Assembly: GCF_049310925.1 (NCBI RefSeq)
Contig: NZ_JBMERP010000013.1
Location: forward strand, 1-64,000
DNA: 64,000 bases
From: Virgibacillus_F sp049310925
Lineage (GTDB): Bacteria > Bacillota > Bacilli > Bacillales > Amphibacillaceae
Direction: 5' to 3'
Part shown: piece by piece, positions 35,538-45,091 of the stretch
How the letters are laid out: the number at the start of each line of letters is the position of its first letter
How positions within the stretch are numbered: position 1 is the stretch's first letter
Notes under the pieces: model-generated
Databases searched by the model: none
What the model was told of the DNA's origin: nothing
Seen by the model: only the letters and a program-made list of their open reading frames with translations
Made by a program: the position numbers and the translations under genes

Positions 35538-35677
35538 GTAATCACCTGTTTTTTCTTCGTTACTATTAGTTTAGCAGTAGAGTGGATTTTAGGGAAGGTG
35601 GAAAAGAACAGTAAGCTTTGGCTTTAATAGCCAGATAATTGAGGTTGAAGGGGATAGTGGGATAACAATATAAGACT

Positions 35678-35712
35678 AAAAAAACCACTGACAATTAGCT
35701 TTAATCAGTGGC
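35678..35712 (-). terminator. Terminator after the coiled-coil gene
   Basis: On the minus strand CCACTGA...TCAGTGG forms a hairpin followed by seven T residues. It lies 37 bases beyond the stop of the 35749-36453 gene. Confidence 0.8.
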
Positions 35713-35748
35713 TATTTTATACATTTTGGTTGGATAAAATGAGGTAAA

Positions 35749-36453
35749 TCATTCCTGCACTGGTATTAATTTAACTTTTGCCGCGGATTCTATTAAATCT
35801 CCATCTTCTGCCCAAAACACGTAATCACCGTAACCAAAACTTTCACCCAATATGGTATTCACTTTTAGGGAACCATCAGAACTATACACAACGAAATTAG
35901 ATCCTTCTCCAACATTTGTAGCCTGATAACGACCGGGTGGTAAGTCTCTCCCAACAATGAATTCTCCAGATATTAAATTAATTGGTTCTCCCTCTTTTTT
36001 AGCAATACCTTTTTCAAGTTTATCCAACTCTGCCTGTTTTCCTTTTATGGTACTGTTTAACTTGTCTAATTTTGATTGCTGACTATCGAGTTTACTTTTT
36101 GTTGCTGTTAATTCGTCTGCAATAGACTCCTTGTCATCAACTAAAGCTAATACTTTATCAATCTCCCCCTGCTTTTCAGCCAGTTCAGCATCAATTTGAC
36201 TTTTCCTTTCAACAAATTTAGATTCCTCGTCTGATAGATTATCGCTGACTTTTTCAACTTCACCTTTTATTTCTTTTAACTTATCTTGTTCGTCGCCGAT
36301 TTTTTGTTGTAGCTGCTCGTATGAAAACTTTCCTGCATCCAGTTCGACTTTAGCTGTCACTGTTCCGACGGTATAACCCATAATTAAGGCAAAGGAAATA
36401 ATAAGACCTAATTGCACCTTCTTGTTCAAGAATAGTTTCTTGATTTTTTCCAT
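35749..36453 (-). CDS. Membrane-anchored coiled-coil protein, unknown
   Basis: 234 residues. An N-terminal transmembrane helix (about 13-32) is followed by a long coiled coil (40-150) rich in Lys, Glu and Asp. The C-terminal domain of about 75 residues contains GRDLPPGRYQATNVGEGSNF, a motif also found at the ends of other Firmicute surface proteins. Topology suggests the C-terminus is outside the cell. The role is unknown; a sensor or scaffold is possible. Confidence 0.65.
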   Translation of the reverse strand: MEKIKKLFLNKKVQLGLIISFALIMGYTVGTVTAKVELDAGKFSYEQLQQKIGDEQDKLKEIKGEVEKVSDNLSDEESKFVERKSQIDAELAEKQGEIDKVLALVDDKESIADELTATKSKLDSQQSKLDKLNSTIKGKQAELDKLEKGIAKKEGEPINLISGEFIVGRDLPPGRYQATNVGEGSNFVVYSSDGSLKVNTILGESFGYGDYVFWAEDGDLIESAAKVKLIPVQE

Positions 36454-36705
36454 TAATTACATCTCCCGTCTTTTTTCAATCCCGATGGTCGTGTGCAATT
36501 TAATAATATGATAACTGCGACTTTTACAGACTAATTTTTTTATTAGTATTATTTTAAATGTTAAAAGCTGTCAGCTGTTGAGAAATTAACAGTCCAGAAG
36601 CATTTAAGCGCAGAGGATAGGCAACACTAATGAAATAGACAGGTGTCAGTGGGAATGATATGTTTAAGTGTGAAACAAAGCTGACTAGTGAAGGGGTGAA
36701 CACAG

Positions 36706-37401
36706 ATGTTCTTAAAATGGCTATTTGTGTTTGTTGCTATCTTATTTATGGTGTCAATTAAAACACCGACCACAATTCAAGAAACGTGGAAGGCTGTACA
36801 GACGGAAACATCTACTATTGAAAAATGGACGATAAATATACAGGATTGGCTCGCAGATCATGATATAACTGTTAAGGAATTTAAAGATAACTTTGTGCAA
36901 TTATTTAGTATGCAGGAAGTTCCAGAAGGTGGAGAGACTGATACGAAGAAGTCTGACCCGAATGTGTCAGAAGCAAATCCCACTTCTGAATTGGAGGAAC
37001 GAGAACCTTCCCAATATGAGAAAGAAGTAGTTAAACTGGTCAATCAAGAACGGGCAAAAGAAAACTTAGAACCACTTAAACTAGATGATCGATTAAGTAG
37101 TCTTGCCCGAAATAAATCCCAGGATATGGCGGCTAATAACTACTTTAGTCATACATCACCAACGTATGGTTCGCCTTTTGACATGATGGACCAATTTGAC
37201 TTCACTTACCGAATGGCCGGTGAAAATATTGCTGCAGGACAACGCAGTCCTAAACAGGTTGTGGAAGGTTGGATGAACAGTGAAGGACATCGGAAAAATA
37301 TTATGAAGGATGGTTTTACGCATATCGGTGTTGGATATGTGGAAGGTGCCGGACTACCGTATAGAACCTTCTGGACACAACTGTTCATGACGCCGAGGTA
37401 A
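36706..37401 (+). CDS. CAP/SCP domain protein (YkwD-like)
   Basis: 231 residues. An N-terminal membrane segment or signal anchor (1-18) is followed by a charged linker. A CAP domain from about 105 holds NQERAKENLEPLKLDDRL, the His in FSHTSP, the Glu in AGENIAAG and the His in GHRKNIM, all of the CAP cavity residues. Related bacterial proteins are secreted, some sporulation-associated. A strong shared terminator separates it from the convergent aldolase gene. Confidence 0.85.
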   Translation: MFLKWLFVFVAILFMVSIKTPTTIQETWKAVQTETSTIEKWTINIQDWLADHDITVKEFKDNFVQLFSMQEVPEGGETDTKKSDPNVSEANPTSELEEREPSQYEKEVVKLVNQERAKENLEPLKLDDRLSSLARNKSQDMAANNYFSHTSPTYGSPFDMMDQFDFTYRMAGENIAAGQRSPKQVVEGWMNSEGHRKNIMKDGFTHIGVGYVEGAGLPYRTFWTQLFMTPR

Positions 37402-37422
37402 GTTTTAAGGGGAATTCGAAAT

Positions 37423-37470
37423 AAAAGGATCAGGCACTGCATGTTTGTATATGCAGTGCCTGATCCTTTT
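37423..37470. terminator. Bidirectional terminator between CAP and aldolase genes
   Basis: A perfect 20-bp stem (37423-37442 with 37451-37470, core GGATCAGGCACTGCAT) around an 8-nt loop, with A and T runs at its two ends. It serves the two converging genes. Confidence 0.92.
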
Positions 37471-37504
37471 ATAAACTTTTTTGGTCAATCTAATTTTAAA
37501 AAAA

Positions 37505-38389
37505 CTAGGTTAATGATGCAGTATAGATTTTCTTAATTGAGTCTTCAATCATTGTATTAAACTCTTTGTCCGTTTGATTTGCACTTAAACCTTCTGATAA
37601 CGCTCTTGAGAAACTGGCTATCAGGCCATTATTAGCTGCTAGCTTGTCAATTGCTTCTTCGCGTGGATAGCCACCAGAAAGGGCAACAACTCGTACAACA
37701 TTTGGGTGATCGATTAGTTCTTTGTAGAAGTTATCTACTGTTGGGATAGTGACTTTTAACATCACGTTTTGATCCTCATTTAAAGTACCCAGCTGGTTTA
37801 AGATTTCTTCTTTTAAGATTTCCTCTGACTTCTCTTTATCCTTACTATTGATGTCTACTTCAGGCTCTATGATTGGAACTAGACCTGCAGCAAGAATTTG
37901 TTTACCTGTTTCAAATTGTTGTTCAACGACTTTCTTAATCCCCTCAGGGTTTGCTTCTTTAACAACAGAACGCATTTTTGTTCCAAAGACATTTTTTTCG
38001 TTCGCTCGCTTTAACAAATTATCTAAGCCTGGATTGGGTTTCATTAATTGAACGCCCTCTGCTTCATCTGCGAGCCCTTTATCAATTTTTAAGAATGGAA
38101 CGATGCCTTTCTTTTCCCATAAATAATCTGCGGTAAAAAGGTCTTCAATCTTGCTGTCCATCGTCTGTTCAAAGAGAATAGCGCCCAAAATATATTTAGA
38201 ATCAAAACCAGGTGAGGTAATAATACGTGTTCTCATTTCATGAACGAGGTCATACATTTCCTGTTCACCTGAATATGAATCTTCTGGAACACCATAGGAT
38301 TCTAATGCTTTTGGTGTACTACCGCCACTTTGATCCAGTGCTGCGATAAATCCTTGTTCGTTTTTCATTTTTTCTAATTGATTTGTCAT
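37505..38389 (-). CDS. fda: Fructose-bisphosphate aldolase class I
   Basis: 294 residues from ATG 38389, 8 bases after GGAGGAG; an upstream GTG at 38398 overlaps that site. The sequence FIAALDQSGGSTPKALESYG is the class I FBA start, and the Schiff-base region LKVTIPTVDNFY and the phosphate-binding ALSGGYPREEA are present. It cleaves fructose 1,6-bisphosphate to DHAP and glyceraldehyde 3-phosphate without a metal. It is transcribed alone. The class I form often complements a metal-dependent enzyme encoded elsewhere. Confidence 0.92.
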   Translation of the reverse strand: MTNQLEKMKNEQGFIAALDQSGGSTPKALESYGVPEDSYSGEQEMYDLVHEMRTRIITSPGFDSKYILGAILFEQTMDSKIEDLFTADYLWEKKGIVPFLKIDKGLADEAEGVQLMKPNPGLDNLLKRANEKNVFGTKMRSVVKEANPEGIKKVVEQQFETGKQILAAGLVPIIEPEVDINSKDKEKSEEILKEEILNQLGTLNEDQNVMLKVTIPTVDNFYKELIDHPNVVRVVALSGGYPREEAIDKLAANNGLIASFSRALSEGLSANQTDKEFNTMIEDSIKKIYTASLT

Positions 38390-38705
38390 ATTTTCCACTC
38401 CTCCACAGTCATAGTGCTAGTATTAGCATTTTCTGTTTTGCAATAAGATATACAAACGAAAATGATATAACTGTTATTCTTATTTTATTGTAGCACTTAT
38501 GGGGGAGTGTGTTGTAGTAATGCGCTTTGTGGAATTATTGAAGCTGTTGTTAACCCTTGGATTAGATTGAATTAAATGTAAAAGGGTGTTTTGTTTGCAG
38601 GTATTCTGGGGTTTATTGTTGAATAATGTAGTAGAATGGTGTATTCATTTATGTTAAAAAGGGCTATTTTATAAAAATTGTTGTTTTTGACGCAAAGTCT
38701 ATAGT

Positions 38706-39120
38706 GAAAATTTCTTTGACGTCGTTCCGGCAGAATACTTCGCTTTCCACGGGCACGGCCTCAGTCTCCTCAAAAGCAAAGAACGCTTCTTCCGGGGTCT
38801 TCGGACTCGCGCTGTTCCCGTAGGAATCCTAAGTTTTCATGGGACTTCTGCACCCTTGAACAGAAAACTATCTAAGCTGCGGAAAAATTCGAGACTCCTC
38901 GAAAATGAAAACCACATTTTCTTCGTGCGATGTGTTTCTAGAAGCTTTCCTTGAATGGGAAAGGAACAGTCTGAAGACCCCGCAGTGAGCAGTTTTTGCT
39001 CAGCTCAGGAGGCTAAAGCCTTCCCCTTGGAAAGCGAGTGTTTTCCGTAGCGCTGGACCAGCATCAATTTAGTAGAGGTTGGTAGGAAATCAATACAGCA
39101 GTTACGTCGCGCTTTTCATC
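38706..39120. repeat. Long imperfect dyad repeat, copy B
   Basis: Shares with copy A the blocks GAACAGAAA.CTATCTAAGCT, GGGAAAGGAACAGTCTGAAG, GAAAGCGAGTGTTTT and AGCAGTTACGTCGC. The left part is an inverted version of the right part (GCTTTCCACGGG...GGGGTCTTCGGACT). It fills most of the gap between the aldolase and NERD genes. No gene is visible inside. Confidence 0.65.
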
Positions 39121-39171
39121 AACTGTGAGGGTTAAAAAGTGACAAAAAAGAAAAGGTCATGTTGAATTGAT

Positions 39172-39903
39172 ATGGACTATGATAAAAGGGGCGACGGTGA
39201 CTTGGAAATTCTGATAACTAGTTTTGTTTTATTTTTTTTAATAGGAGCTACAATTATTTTACTACCTAAGTATGCTAGGTACAACTTCTCGAATTATGGA
39301 GCTATTAGTGGAAATAGCTTTTTCAAAACTATATTTAATACAGGAAATTATGGTGAATTCCTGACTTTTTTATCCCTTGAAAAGTTGAAGGGTCATTATC
39401 ATCTCATGACAAATTTATACATACCAAAGAAAGATGGATCAACAACTGAGATTGATTTAATTATGCTTTCCCAAACAGGAATATATGTATTTGAATCGAA
39501 GAACTATAGTGGCTGGATTTTTGGTGATGAGAAAAGTAAGAATTGGATGCAAACCTTTCCGAGTAAACAGAAAAACCGATTTTTTAATCCAATTTGGCAG
39601 AATAAAGGTCATATCAATGCTTTGAAGTCCTCTATAGAATTGGACAATGATACACTTTTTAAATCTTACATTGTATTTAGCAAGCGTTGTACACTTAAAA
39701 AAGTAAATGTTACTTCTGAAAATGTCAAAGTGATTAAAAGAAATGCGTTAATTAGAACGATAAAAAAGGACATTAAAACTTCTATTAACATGTTGGAAAT
39801 TGCAGAAGTAGATCAATTATATTCTGATCTTCAGAAATATATAGGCGTTGATGAAGCAGTTAAAAAAGCGCATATTGAGAACGTTCAAATAAAAAAGTTC
39901 TAG
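39172..39903 (+). CDS. Membrane-anchored NERD domain protein
   Basis: 243 residues. One transmembrane helix (about 11-32) precedes a NERD domain (about 60-180): GEFLTFLSLEKLKG, TTEIDLIMLSQTGIYVFESK and the conserved aromatic NYSGWIFG. The D...E-x-K pattern is that of the restriction-endonuclease-like fold, so nuclease activity is possible but unproven. It is a stand-alone gene with a weak ribosome binding site. Some NERD proteins occur in defence or DNA-processing contexts; nothing next to this one confirms that. Confidence 0.8.
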   Translation: MDYDKRGDGDLEILITSFVLFFLIGATIILLPKYARYNFSNYGAISGNSFFKTIFNTGNYGEFLTFLSLEKLKGHYHLMTNLYIPKKDGSTTEIDLIMLSQTGIYVFESKNYSGWIFGDEKSKNWMQTFPSKQKNRFFNPIWQNKGHINALKSSIELDNDTLFKSYIVFSKRCTLKKVNVTSENVKVIKRNALIRTIKKDIKTSINMLEIAEVDQLYSDLQKYIGVDEAVKKAHIENVQIKKF

Positions 39904-40176
39904 TGTTTTGAGAAAATGGTTCATGCATGTCATACCTTGTACACGATGTTGAATAATAGTACTAGGTATTTCTTCTAAAATTTTTCGAAATAGATGCCAC
40001 CAAACTCCAACTATTATCGATAATAGAGTTAGAAGAACTTTTATCGCAGTTTGAAGGACAGTAAAACCGTGCCCAAAGATTGAGTGCAGAATTTAGCGCA
40101 ATTTTTTGTAGGTATGGGAGATTGTCCAGACAAGCCCGATTGGTTTACTAACATTTGGTGGAGGAGAAAGATCGAT

Positions 40177-40743
40177 ATGGAACAGAAGGTTACGTTTGAT
40201 GAAATTTTTGAACAGAATAAGAAGAGAATTCATTACCATATCCACAAGTTGCGTATTCAGGATCCGCATCAGGAATTTTATCAGGAAGCACTTTTTGCAA
40301 TGTGGAATGCATATACCACATATGAGCCAGATAAAGGTGTGATGTCGACTTACTTTAATTATACAATCCAAAATCGTTTAATCGATATGCTGCGTAAGGG
40401 GACAAGAGAAAAAAACAACGAGGCTATATGTGTTCAAGAAATTGGAAATAGAACCTATAACAGTAACCGCGTCCGCAAAAATAATGCACTAATTCCTGAT
40501 TTCTCAGGGATACCTGTTGACGGTGAAAATTCAGATGTCTGGCAGCAAGTGAAGTCGCTGCTTTCCGAGCCACAATGGATGTGGGTTTATCACTACATTA
40601 TTTTAAACATGTCTGTGAAGGAAATTGCCGATCAAGAGGGTATGACGGTTGAGGCCGTAAAAAGTCATGGGAAGCGGGCACGGAAGAGGTTAAGAGATGC
40701 TGGGTTGAATGAAACGTGGAAAGGCTTGCTTGAGGACAAATAA
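40177..40743 (+). CDS. Sigma-70 family RNA polymerase sigma factor
   Basis: 188 residues from ATG 40177 (GGAGGAGAAAGA upstream); an in-frame ATG at 40084 has no such site. Region 2 is recognisable in FYQEALFAMWNAYTTYEPDKGVMSTYF and region 4 in MSVKEIADQEGMTVEAVKSHGKRARKRL. There is no adjacent anti-sigma gene. The 270 bases before it hold no complete gene; a short open tail (ELEELLSQFEGQ) ending near 40071 may be a relic. Its regulon is unknown. Confidence 0.82.
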   Translation: MEQKVTFDEIFEQNKKRIHYHIHKLRIQDPHQEFYQEALFAMWNAYTTYEPDKGVMSTYFNYTIQNRLIDMLRKGTREKNNEAICVQEIGNRTYNSNRVRKNNALIPDFSGIPVDGENSDVWQQVKSLLSEPQWMWVYHYIILNMSVKEIADQEGMTVEAVKSHGKRARKRLRDAGLNETWKGLLEDK

Positions 40744-40744
40744 G

Positions 40745-40785
40745 AAGAAGCGTCTATGAACTAATTCGGTTCGTGGACGCTTCTT
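40745..40785. terminator. Bidirectional terminator between sigma factor and dehydratase genes
   Basis: AAGAAGCGTCTATGAAC pairs with GTTCGTGGACGCTTCTT with two wobble pairs and one A/A mismatch around a 7-nt loop. It begins one base after the sigma factor stop codon. Confidence 0.8.
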
Positions 40786-40829
40786 CTATTACTTATAGGA
40801 GTAACTTTGTCCTGGATAGTGTATGAACA

Positions 40830-41792
40830 TTAACCTATCACTTCTTCAGGAAACAGCTGTCCTAACTTAAGAACATCCAGATTTCCGCCCGATATGACAC
40901 ATGCTACCTTTTTGTCTCTTACTCCCAATTTATCGAACATTGCAGCAGCTACGGCCACAGCGCTGGAAGGTTCAATTAGCTGCTTCATTCGTTCGAGAAC
41001 AAAAAACAGTGCTTGCCGAATCTCTGCTTCACTTACTAACACTAAGTCATCCAAATATTTTTGTACAATTGGAAATGTAAGGTCACCAGGTTGGCTCGTT
41101 CGTAACCCATCAGCAATTGTTCTTGTTCCAGCGATCGATGTAATTTTTCCATTTCTTAAAGACAGGTATGTATCCTGAGCAATTTCTGGTTCGACTCCAA
41201 TTACTTTGACATGAGGCTTCGTTTCCTTAATTGCGGTTAAAATTCCAGAAATAAGACCACCTCCACCAATCGGCACAACTATTGCATCCACGTCATCTAA
41301 CTGGTTTAGAATCTCCAGCCCTACTGTACCTTGCCCAGCAATGATATACGGATCATCGTATGGAGGAATAAATACACCATTCTTAGATTCTGCCAAATCT
41401 ACTGCTCTAGGCAACCTTTCCGCAGATGTCGTTCCACATTTTTCAATTTCACCTTTGTATGATTTGATGGCATTCATTTTACTGACAGACGCATCTTCAG
41501 GAACTACAATTGTCGCTGGCACTCCGAGTACATTGGCAATATAAGCTACTGCCTGCCCATGATTTCCAGACGAAGCAGCCGTCACGTAGGTTGCTCCTTC
41601 CTTAACGGCCTGTTTTACTTTATTGGTAGCTCCTCTTATTTTAAAAGACCCCGTTTTCTGCACATGTTCTCCTTTTAAGAACATCCTGTTTCCACAAATG
41701 GAAGATAACTCAGTGGAAGTAAGGATTGGTGTTTCATTGATAATATCTTTGATTTGTTCTTGTGCCTGATGAATGTTTTTAAGTTCTATCAT
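40830..41792 (-). CDS. Threonine/serine dehydratase, PLP-dependent
   Basis: 320 residues, fold type II PLP enzyme. Lys51 in GSFKIRGATNK is the Schiff-base lysine, SSGNHGQAVA binds the cofactor, and GGGGLISG holds the phosphate. There is no C-terminal ACT domain, so it is the short catabolic type (TdcB/serine-racemase-like) rather than biosynthetic IlvA. It converts Thr to 2-oxobutyrate and Ser to pyruvate with ammonia release. A fragment of its 5' part recurs at 44.9 kb. Confidence 0.87.
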   Translation of the reverse strand: MIELKNIHQAQEQIKDIINETPILTSTELSSICGNRMFLKGEHVQKTGSFKIRGATNKVKQAVKEGATYVTAASSGNHGQAVAYIANVLGVPATIVVPEDASVSKMNAIKSYKGEIEKCGTTSAERLPRAVDLAESKNGVFIPPYDDPYIIAGQGTVGLEILNQLDDVDAIVVPIGGGGLISGILTAIKETKPHVKVIGVEPEIAQDTYLSLRNGKITSIAGTRTIADGLRTSQPGDLTFPIVQKYLDDLVLVSEAEIRQALFFVLERMKQLIEPSSAVAVAAAMFDKLGVRDKKVACVISGGNLDVLKLGQLFPEEVIG

Positions 41793-42085
41793 TGTGACAA
41801 CTCCTCCTTAGTAGAGACTTTTAGGACACATACTGATGACTTAAGTTTTGTTGTTGTTTTTACTTTAGATTATTCTGTAGGGAAACACAAATATGTTGAA
41901 ACTACTGAATATTAATTTACTTGGTGACTTTGTCTTTAATCCCTAATTTTATCCCCGTTGGAACATAAGATAATATATACTAAGTAATATATTTAATTTT
42001 ATAAAAATTAGTCAGAAAGAGAAATTTCAGAGCTATAACATAGAGTTTATGTACTTTTCATAAAAAATTAACATTGGAGGAATAT

Positions 42086-44677
42086 ATGAAAAAGAAATAT
42101 TTATGGGGAATGGGAATAATACTTGTACTATTAGTGGGTTTTTTCGTATGGAAATTAACCTTAGCTGAAACGACTAACCCAATGCTAGCTTCAAAGAATG
42201 TTGATTTAACTGGAAATTCTTATGAAGAACTTGCTACATCTATGGATCTCCCTTCCGATAAGGTGTGGAAGATTAATTATCCCGATAAAATTGATACCAG
42301 TTCAGTTACTAGTGATAATGTTTATGTGTTAAATTCAACGGGAGAGAAAGAACAGGTGGGGTTGGATGCAGATGGAGAAATTCTACTCATACATCCTCCA
42401 AAACAAAGTTATAAAGAAGGCGATCTATATACACTGTACATAGAAAAAGAATTGACGTTAGTTGAAGGCAGTGACAAACATAACTCAATTAAAATGGACT
42501 TTATTATTCAACGCCAGAAGGTAAATAAAGTAAAAGTAAATAAAGATTTAGTTACTATTCAAAAAGATAGCGTAAAGGAAATATCAACTACCCAACTTAT
42601 TTTGAAAAAGGATGAATCAAGTAATAAAATTAAAAAGGGACAGATTCTTATTGTGCCACATGAAGATTCTGAAGGTCTCGCGCATAAAGTTACAGAAGTG
42701 AAAGAAGAACGAGAGGAACTAATAATTACAACAGAACCTCCTGCATTTATGGAAATTATTCCGGAAATGGATGTTTATGAATCTTTTAATTTAGCAGAAC
42801 ACACATTTATTCCGGATGATAACGACCATATTATGATTAAGAATGTCGCATCCCTATCTGATCCAAACCTTATGGCCAGCACGACTACTAATGCACCAAA
42901 TGGAACCGATATTACGTTTGATCAAAAGTTAGAACCTAAACTGAATTCTCCCCTGAATCCAGCTGGTGATCAAGATATCACTTTATCGATTAAGGAACTT
43001 CCTTTAATTGATGGGTCAGGTCAACCCACTATCGATGGAACAATTATAATCAAGAACCCCGTAGCTGCATTAGACGTTAAGTATGAAAATGGGTCAGTTG
43101 AACGACTCAATTTAAATGCAAGTATGGAATTACAGCAAACATTAAAATACGACGCACCATTGAAGGGTGTTGTGGATGTATCAGAAAAAATCCCATTAGG
43201 AACAATACTGCTTCCAACAGGGTCAAGTCCATTTCCTAACCTGAAATTTGAGGCATATTTAAAACTGGACGTTAATACAAAAGGGGAAATAACGTATGAT
43301 ATCGTTACAGCTGAAGAAGTACAGTTTTCACTGGTTAAAAAGAGTGATGATTTAGTTGAGATAGCATCTATTGATACCAAGATGGATAGCGAAATGACTA
43401 ATTCTGGAACAATAACCGCTGAACTTGGAGTTGGAGAAGAATTTGCGCTGCAGGCATTTGGAATAAAAGGGGTTGAGTTAACTGGAGAAGGTGGGGTTGA
43501 ATTTTCAGCGGGATATATCGACCTAACTTCAGAAGTATTTCCAAATATTAATTGTAACCGACTTGATGCAAATACATTCATCAAGGCAAATTTTAATGTA
43601 TCTCTTGGGATAACAGATTTGTACAACAAATATTTTGCAAGAGACGACATGCCTCTTGATCAATACAACACCTGCAAGCAATACAATACGTTAACCATTG
43701 AACCATACCCTCTTAAACTTTTAAAGGGGGAAGAAAAAGAAATTAGTGTTTATCATCATTACCTGGACATCGAAAATGCAGAAATTAAGAAAGTAAAACT
43801 GAATCTGTACGATGTAAGTATTACTGCAGAAAATGATAATGAGATTATCTTCAACAATGGTAAAATCAGTGTTTCAGATGAATTTAAGGGAAATGAACTA
43901 CCTTTTACTGTGAGATACCGTTTTGAAGATAGTAAAGGTATTACGCATGGATTAACCGAAATACTCCGAGCCGAAATTGAGGAAGAGGTCAGGGATGAAT
44001 CGTGGCAGGGTAAGTGGACAACAAATACTCAACATACTGGAGGATCATTAAACATTAGCGACACAACTGATGGACAATTTTTCTTTGAGCTGAACGTTTC
44101 ATCTGGAGGACATAGTGGTGTAATAAAAGGGAAAGCAACTATTCAAAATAAGACGGCTGTTTTTCAGGATGAAAGGGAATGTTCGATAACCTTTACTAAA
44201 AATGAAAATGTAATCTCTGTAAAGACAAATCTTTGTTCAGGTTATGGTGGAGCAGGCATTACGTTTGACGGTGATTATGAATTTGGTGCAGGGAAACAAC
44301 CAGAACTATCTTTACTGAAATCAGGTATATTATCAACTAAGGAACAGGATGAAAAGTTTCGTGCTTTAGTTGGTAAGGATTACGACTTATTTGTACAATC
44401 AATGCAGCTTATTTCAAATGAAAAGGGTGTAGATGAATTTGGTTTGAATGTAAAACTTGTAAAACAAGGATTTGTTCGTGGGCTAGCGGGGATAATGGGA
44501 GCGATTATCATGTTTTCACACGATGGAGATTTTATATATGCAGCAGTAATAGATGGTGATAAAGTTAGCTACTACTCAAACAGGATTGACTACCAAAATA
44601 CCTTACCAAAAACAATTGAAAAATGGGTTGGAGATAGAGAAGTGATCGTTAAGAGCAGAAGCGGAGCAAGATACTAA
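42086..44677 (+). CDS. Large Ig-like (SbsA-type) extracellular protein, unknown
   Basis: 863 residues from ATG 42086 (TTGGAGGAATAT ahead). An N-terminal signal anchor (about 5-25) is followed by an SbsA-like Ig domain (about 50-140: VWKINYPDKIDTSSVTSDNV). Long beta-rich regions follow, including GEEFALQAFGIKGVELTGEGG, and a C-terminal part with a hydrophobic GLAGIMGAIIMF segment. No catalytic motif is visible. It is likely a cell-surface protein of unknown function. The gene is monocistronic. Confidence 0.7.
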   Translation: MKKKYLWGMGIILVLLVGFFVWKLTLAETTNPMLASKNVDLTGNSYEELATSMDLPSDKVWKINYPDKIDTSSVTSDNVYVLNSTGEKEQVGLDADGEILLIHPPKQSYKEGDLYTLYIEKELTLVEGSDKHNSIKMDFIIQRQKVNKVKVNKDLVTIQKDSVKEISTTQLILKKDESSNKIKKGQILIVPHEDSEGLAHKVTEVKEEREELIITTEPPAFMEIIPEMDVYESFNLAEHTFIPDDNDHIMIKNVASLSDPNLMASTTTNAPNGTDITFDQKLEPKLNSPLNPAGDQDITLSIKELPLIDGSGQPTIDGTIIIKNPVAALDVKYENGSVERLNLNASMELQQTLKYDAPLKGVVDVSEKIPLGTILLPTGSSPFPNLKFEAYLKLDVNTKGEITYDIVTAEEVQFSLVKKSDDLVEIASIDTKMDSEMTNSGTITAELGVGEEFALQAFGIKGVELTGEGGVEFSAGYIDLTSEVFPNINCNRLDANTFIKANFNVSLGITDLYNKYFARDDMPLDQYNTCKQYNTLTIEPYPLKLLKGEEKEISVYHHYLDIENAEIKKVKLNLYDVSITAENDNEIIFNNGKISVSDEFKGNELPFTVRYRFEDSKGITHGLTEILRAEIEEEVRDESWQGKWTTNTQHTGGSLNISDTTDGQFFFELNVSSGGHSGVIKGKATIQNKTAVFQDERECSITFTKNENVISVKTNLCSGYGGAGITFDGDYEFGAGKQPELSLLKSGILSTKEQDEKFRALVGKDYDLFVQSMQLISNEKGVDEFGLNVKLVKQGFVRGLAGIMGAIIMFSHDGDFIYAAVIDGDKVSYYSNRIDYQNTLPKTIEKWVGDREVIVKSRSGARY

Positions 44678-44710
44678 AGGCACTGAACATATATTTTTCG
44701 GGGAGCAGTC

Positions 44711-44733
44711 GGTGAAATGCTTTTTTTTTTTTT
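44711..44733 (+). terminator. T-run after the Ig-like protein gene (weak hairpin)
   Basis: Thirteen consecutive T residues follow a weak AGCA...TGCT stem at 44704-44721, 34 bases after the stop codon. It is plausible as an intrinsic terminator only because of the T-run. Confidence 0.35.
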
Positions 44734-44877
44734 GCTTTTAGTAAAGATAGATTTCCAAGGTTATTGATAACTTTGGTACATAAACACATTCAACTCCATC
44801 ACCTATTGCTAATGCCATACATCGACCTCCTTGATAACAGTTCGAGTTCTGCAACTGAAGCTCTCTGTTGTCATGTT

Positions 44878-44935
44878 CCTCTTTTAAGTACATCCTGTTT
44901 CCATATATGGAAGATAACTCTATTTGGGAATACAA
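44878..44935 (-). pseudogene. Relic of the threonine dehydratase gene
   Basis: Minus-strand translation IELSSIYGNRMYLKEEH matches TELSSICGNRMFLKGEH of the intact enzyme at 40830. The sequence just upstream (GGGAATACAAATATG) also resembles the intact gene's upstream region, but the first 26 codons are missing. It is a short, internally deleted duplicate. Confidence 0.6.
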
Positions 44936-45091
44936 ATATGTTTAGAAATAGAGATGAGAAACACTAAATGTGATTATGAAAATAAAGTAGAAAGTTCATG
45001 TGTATTTGAGATTTTTTTCCAAATAGGTGGTTGTCAATCGATAGATTATATATAATTGAAGCATGCCATTACATACGGGGAGTATTTAAAT

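Noticed and set aside
43021..43650. 209-codon minus-strand ORF opposite the Ig-like protein
   Set aside because: Antisense shadow of a well-supported plus-strand gene with its own signal anchor and ribosome binding site.
44738..44935. 65-codon minus-strand ORF
   Set aside because: Only its first about 17 codons resemble a real protein, and these are a relic of threonine dehydratase.
45031..45056. Promoter TTGTCA / TATAAT before the TPR gene
   Set aside because: The spacer is only 14 bases, outside the usual range; too weak to list.
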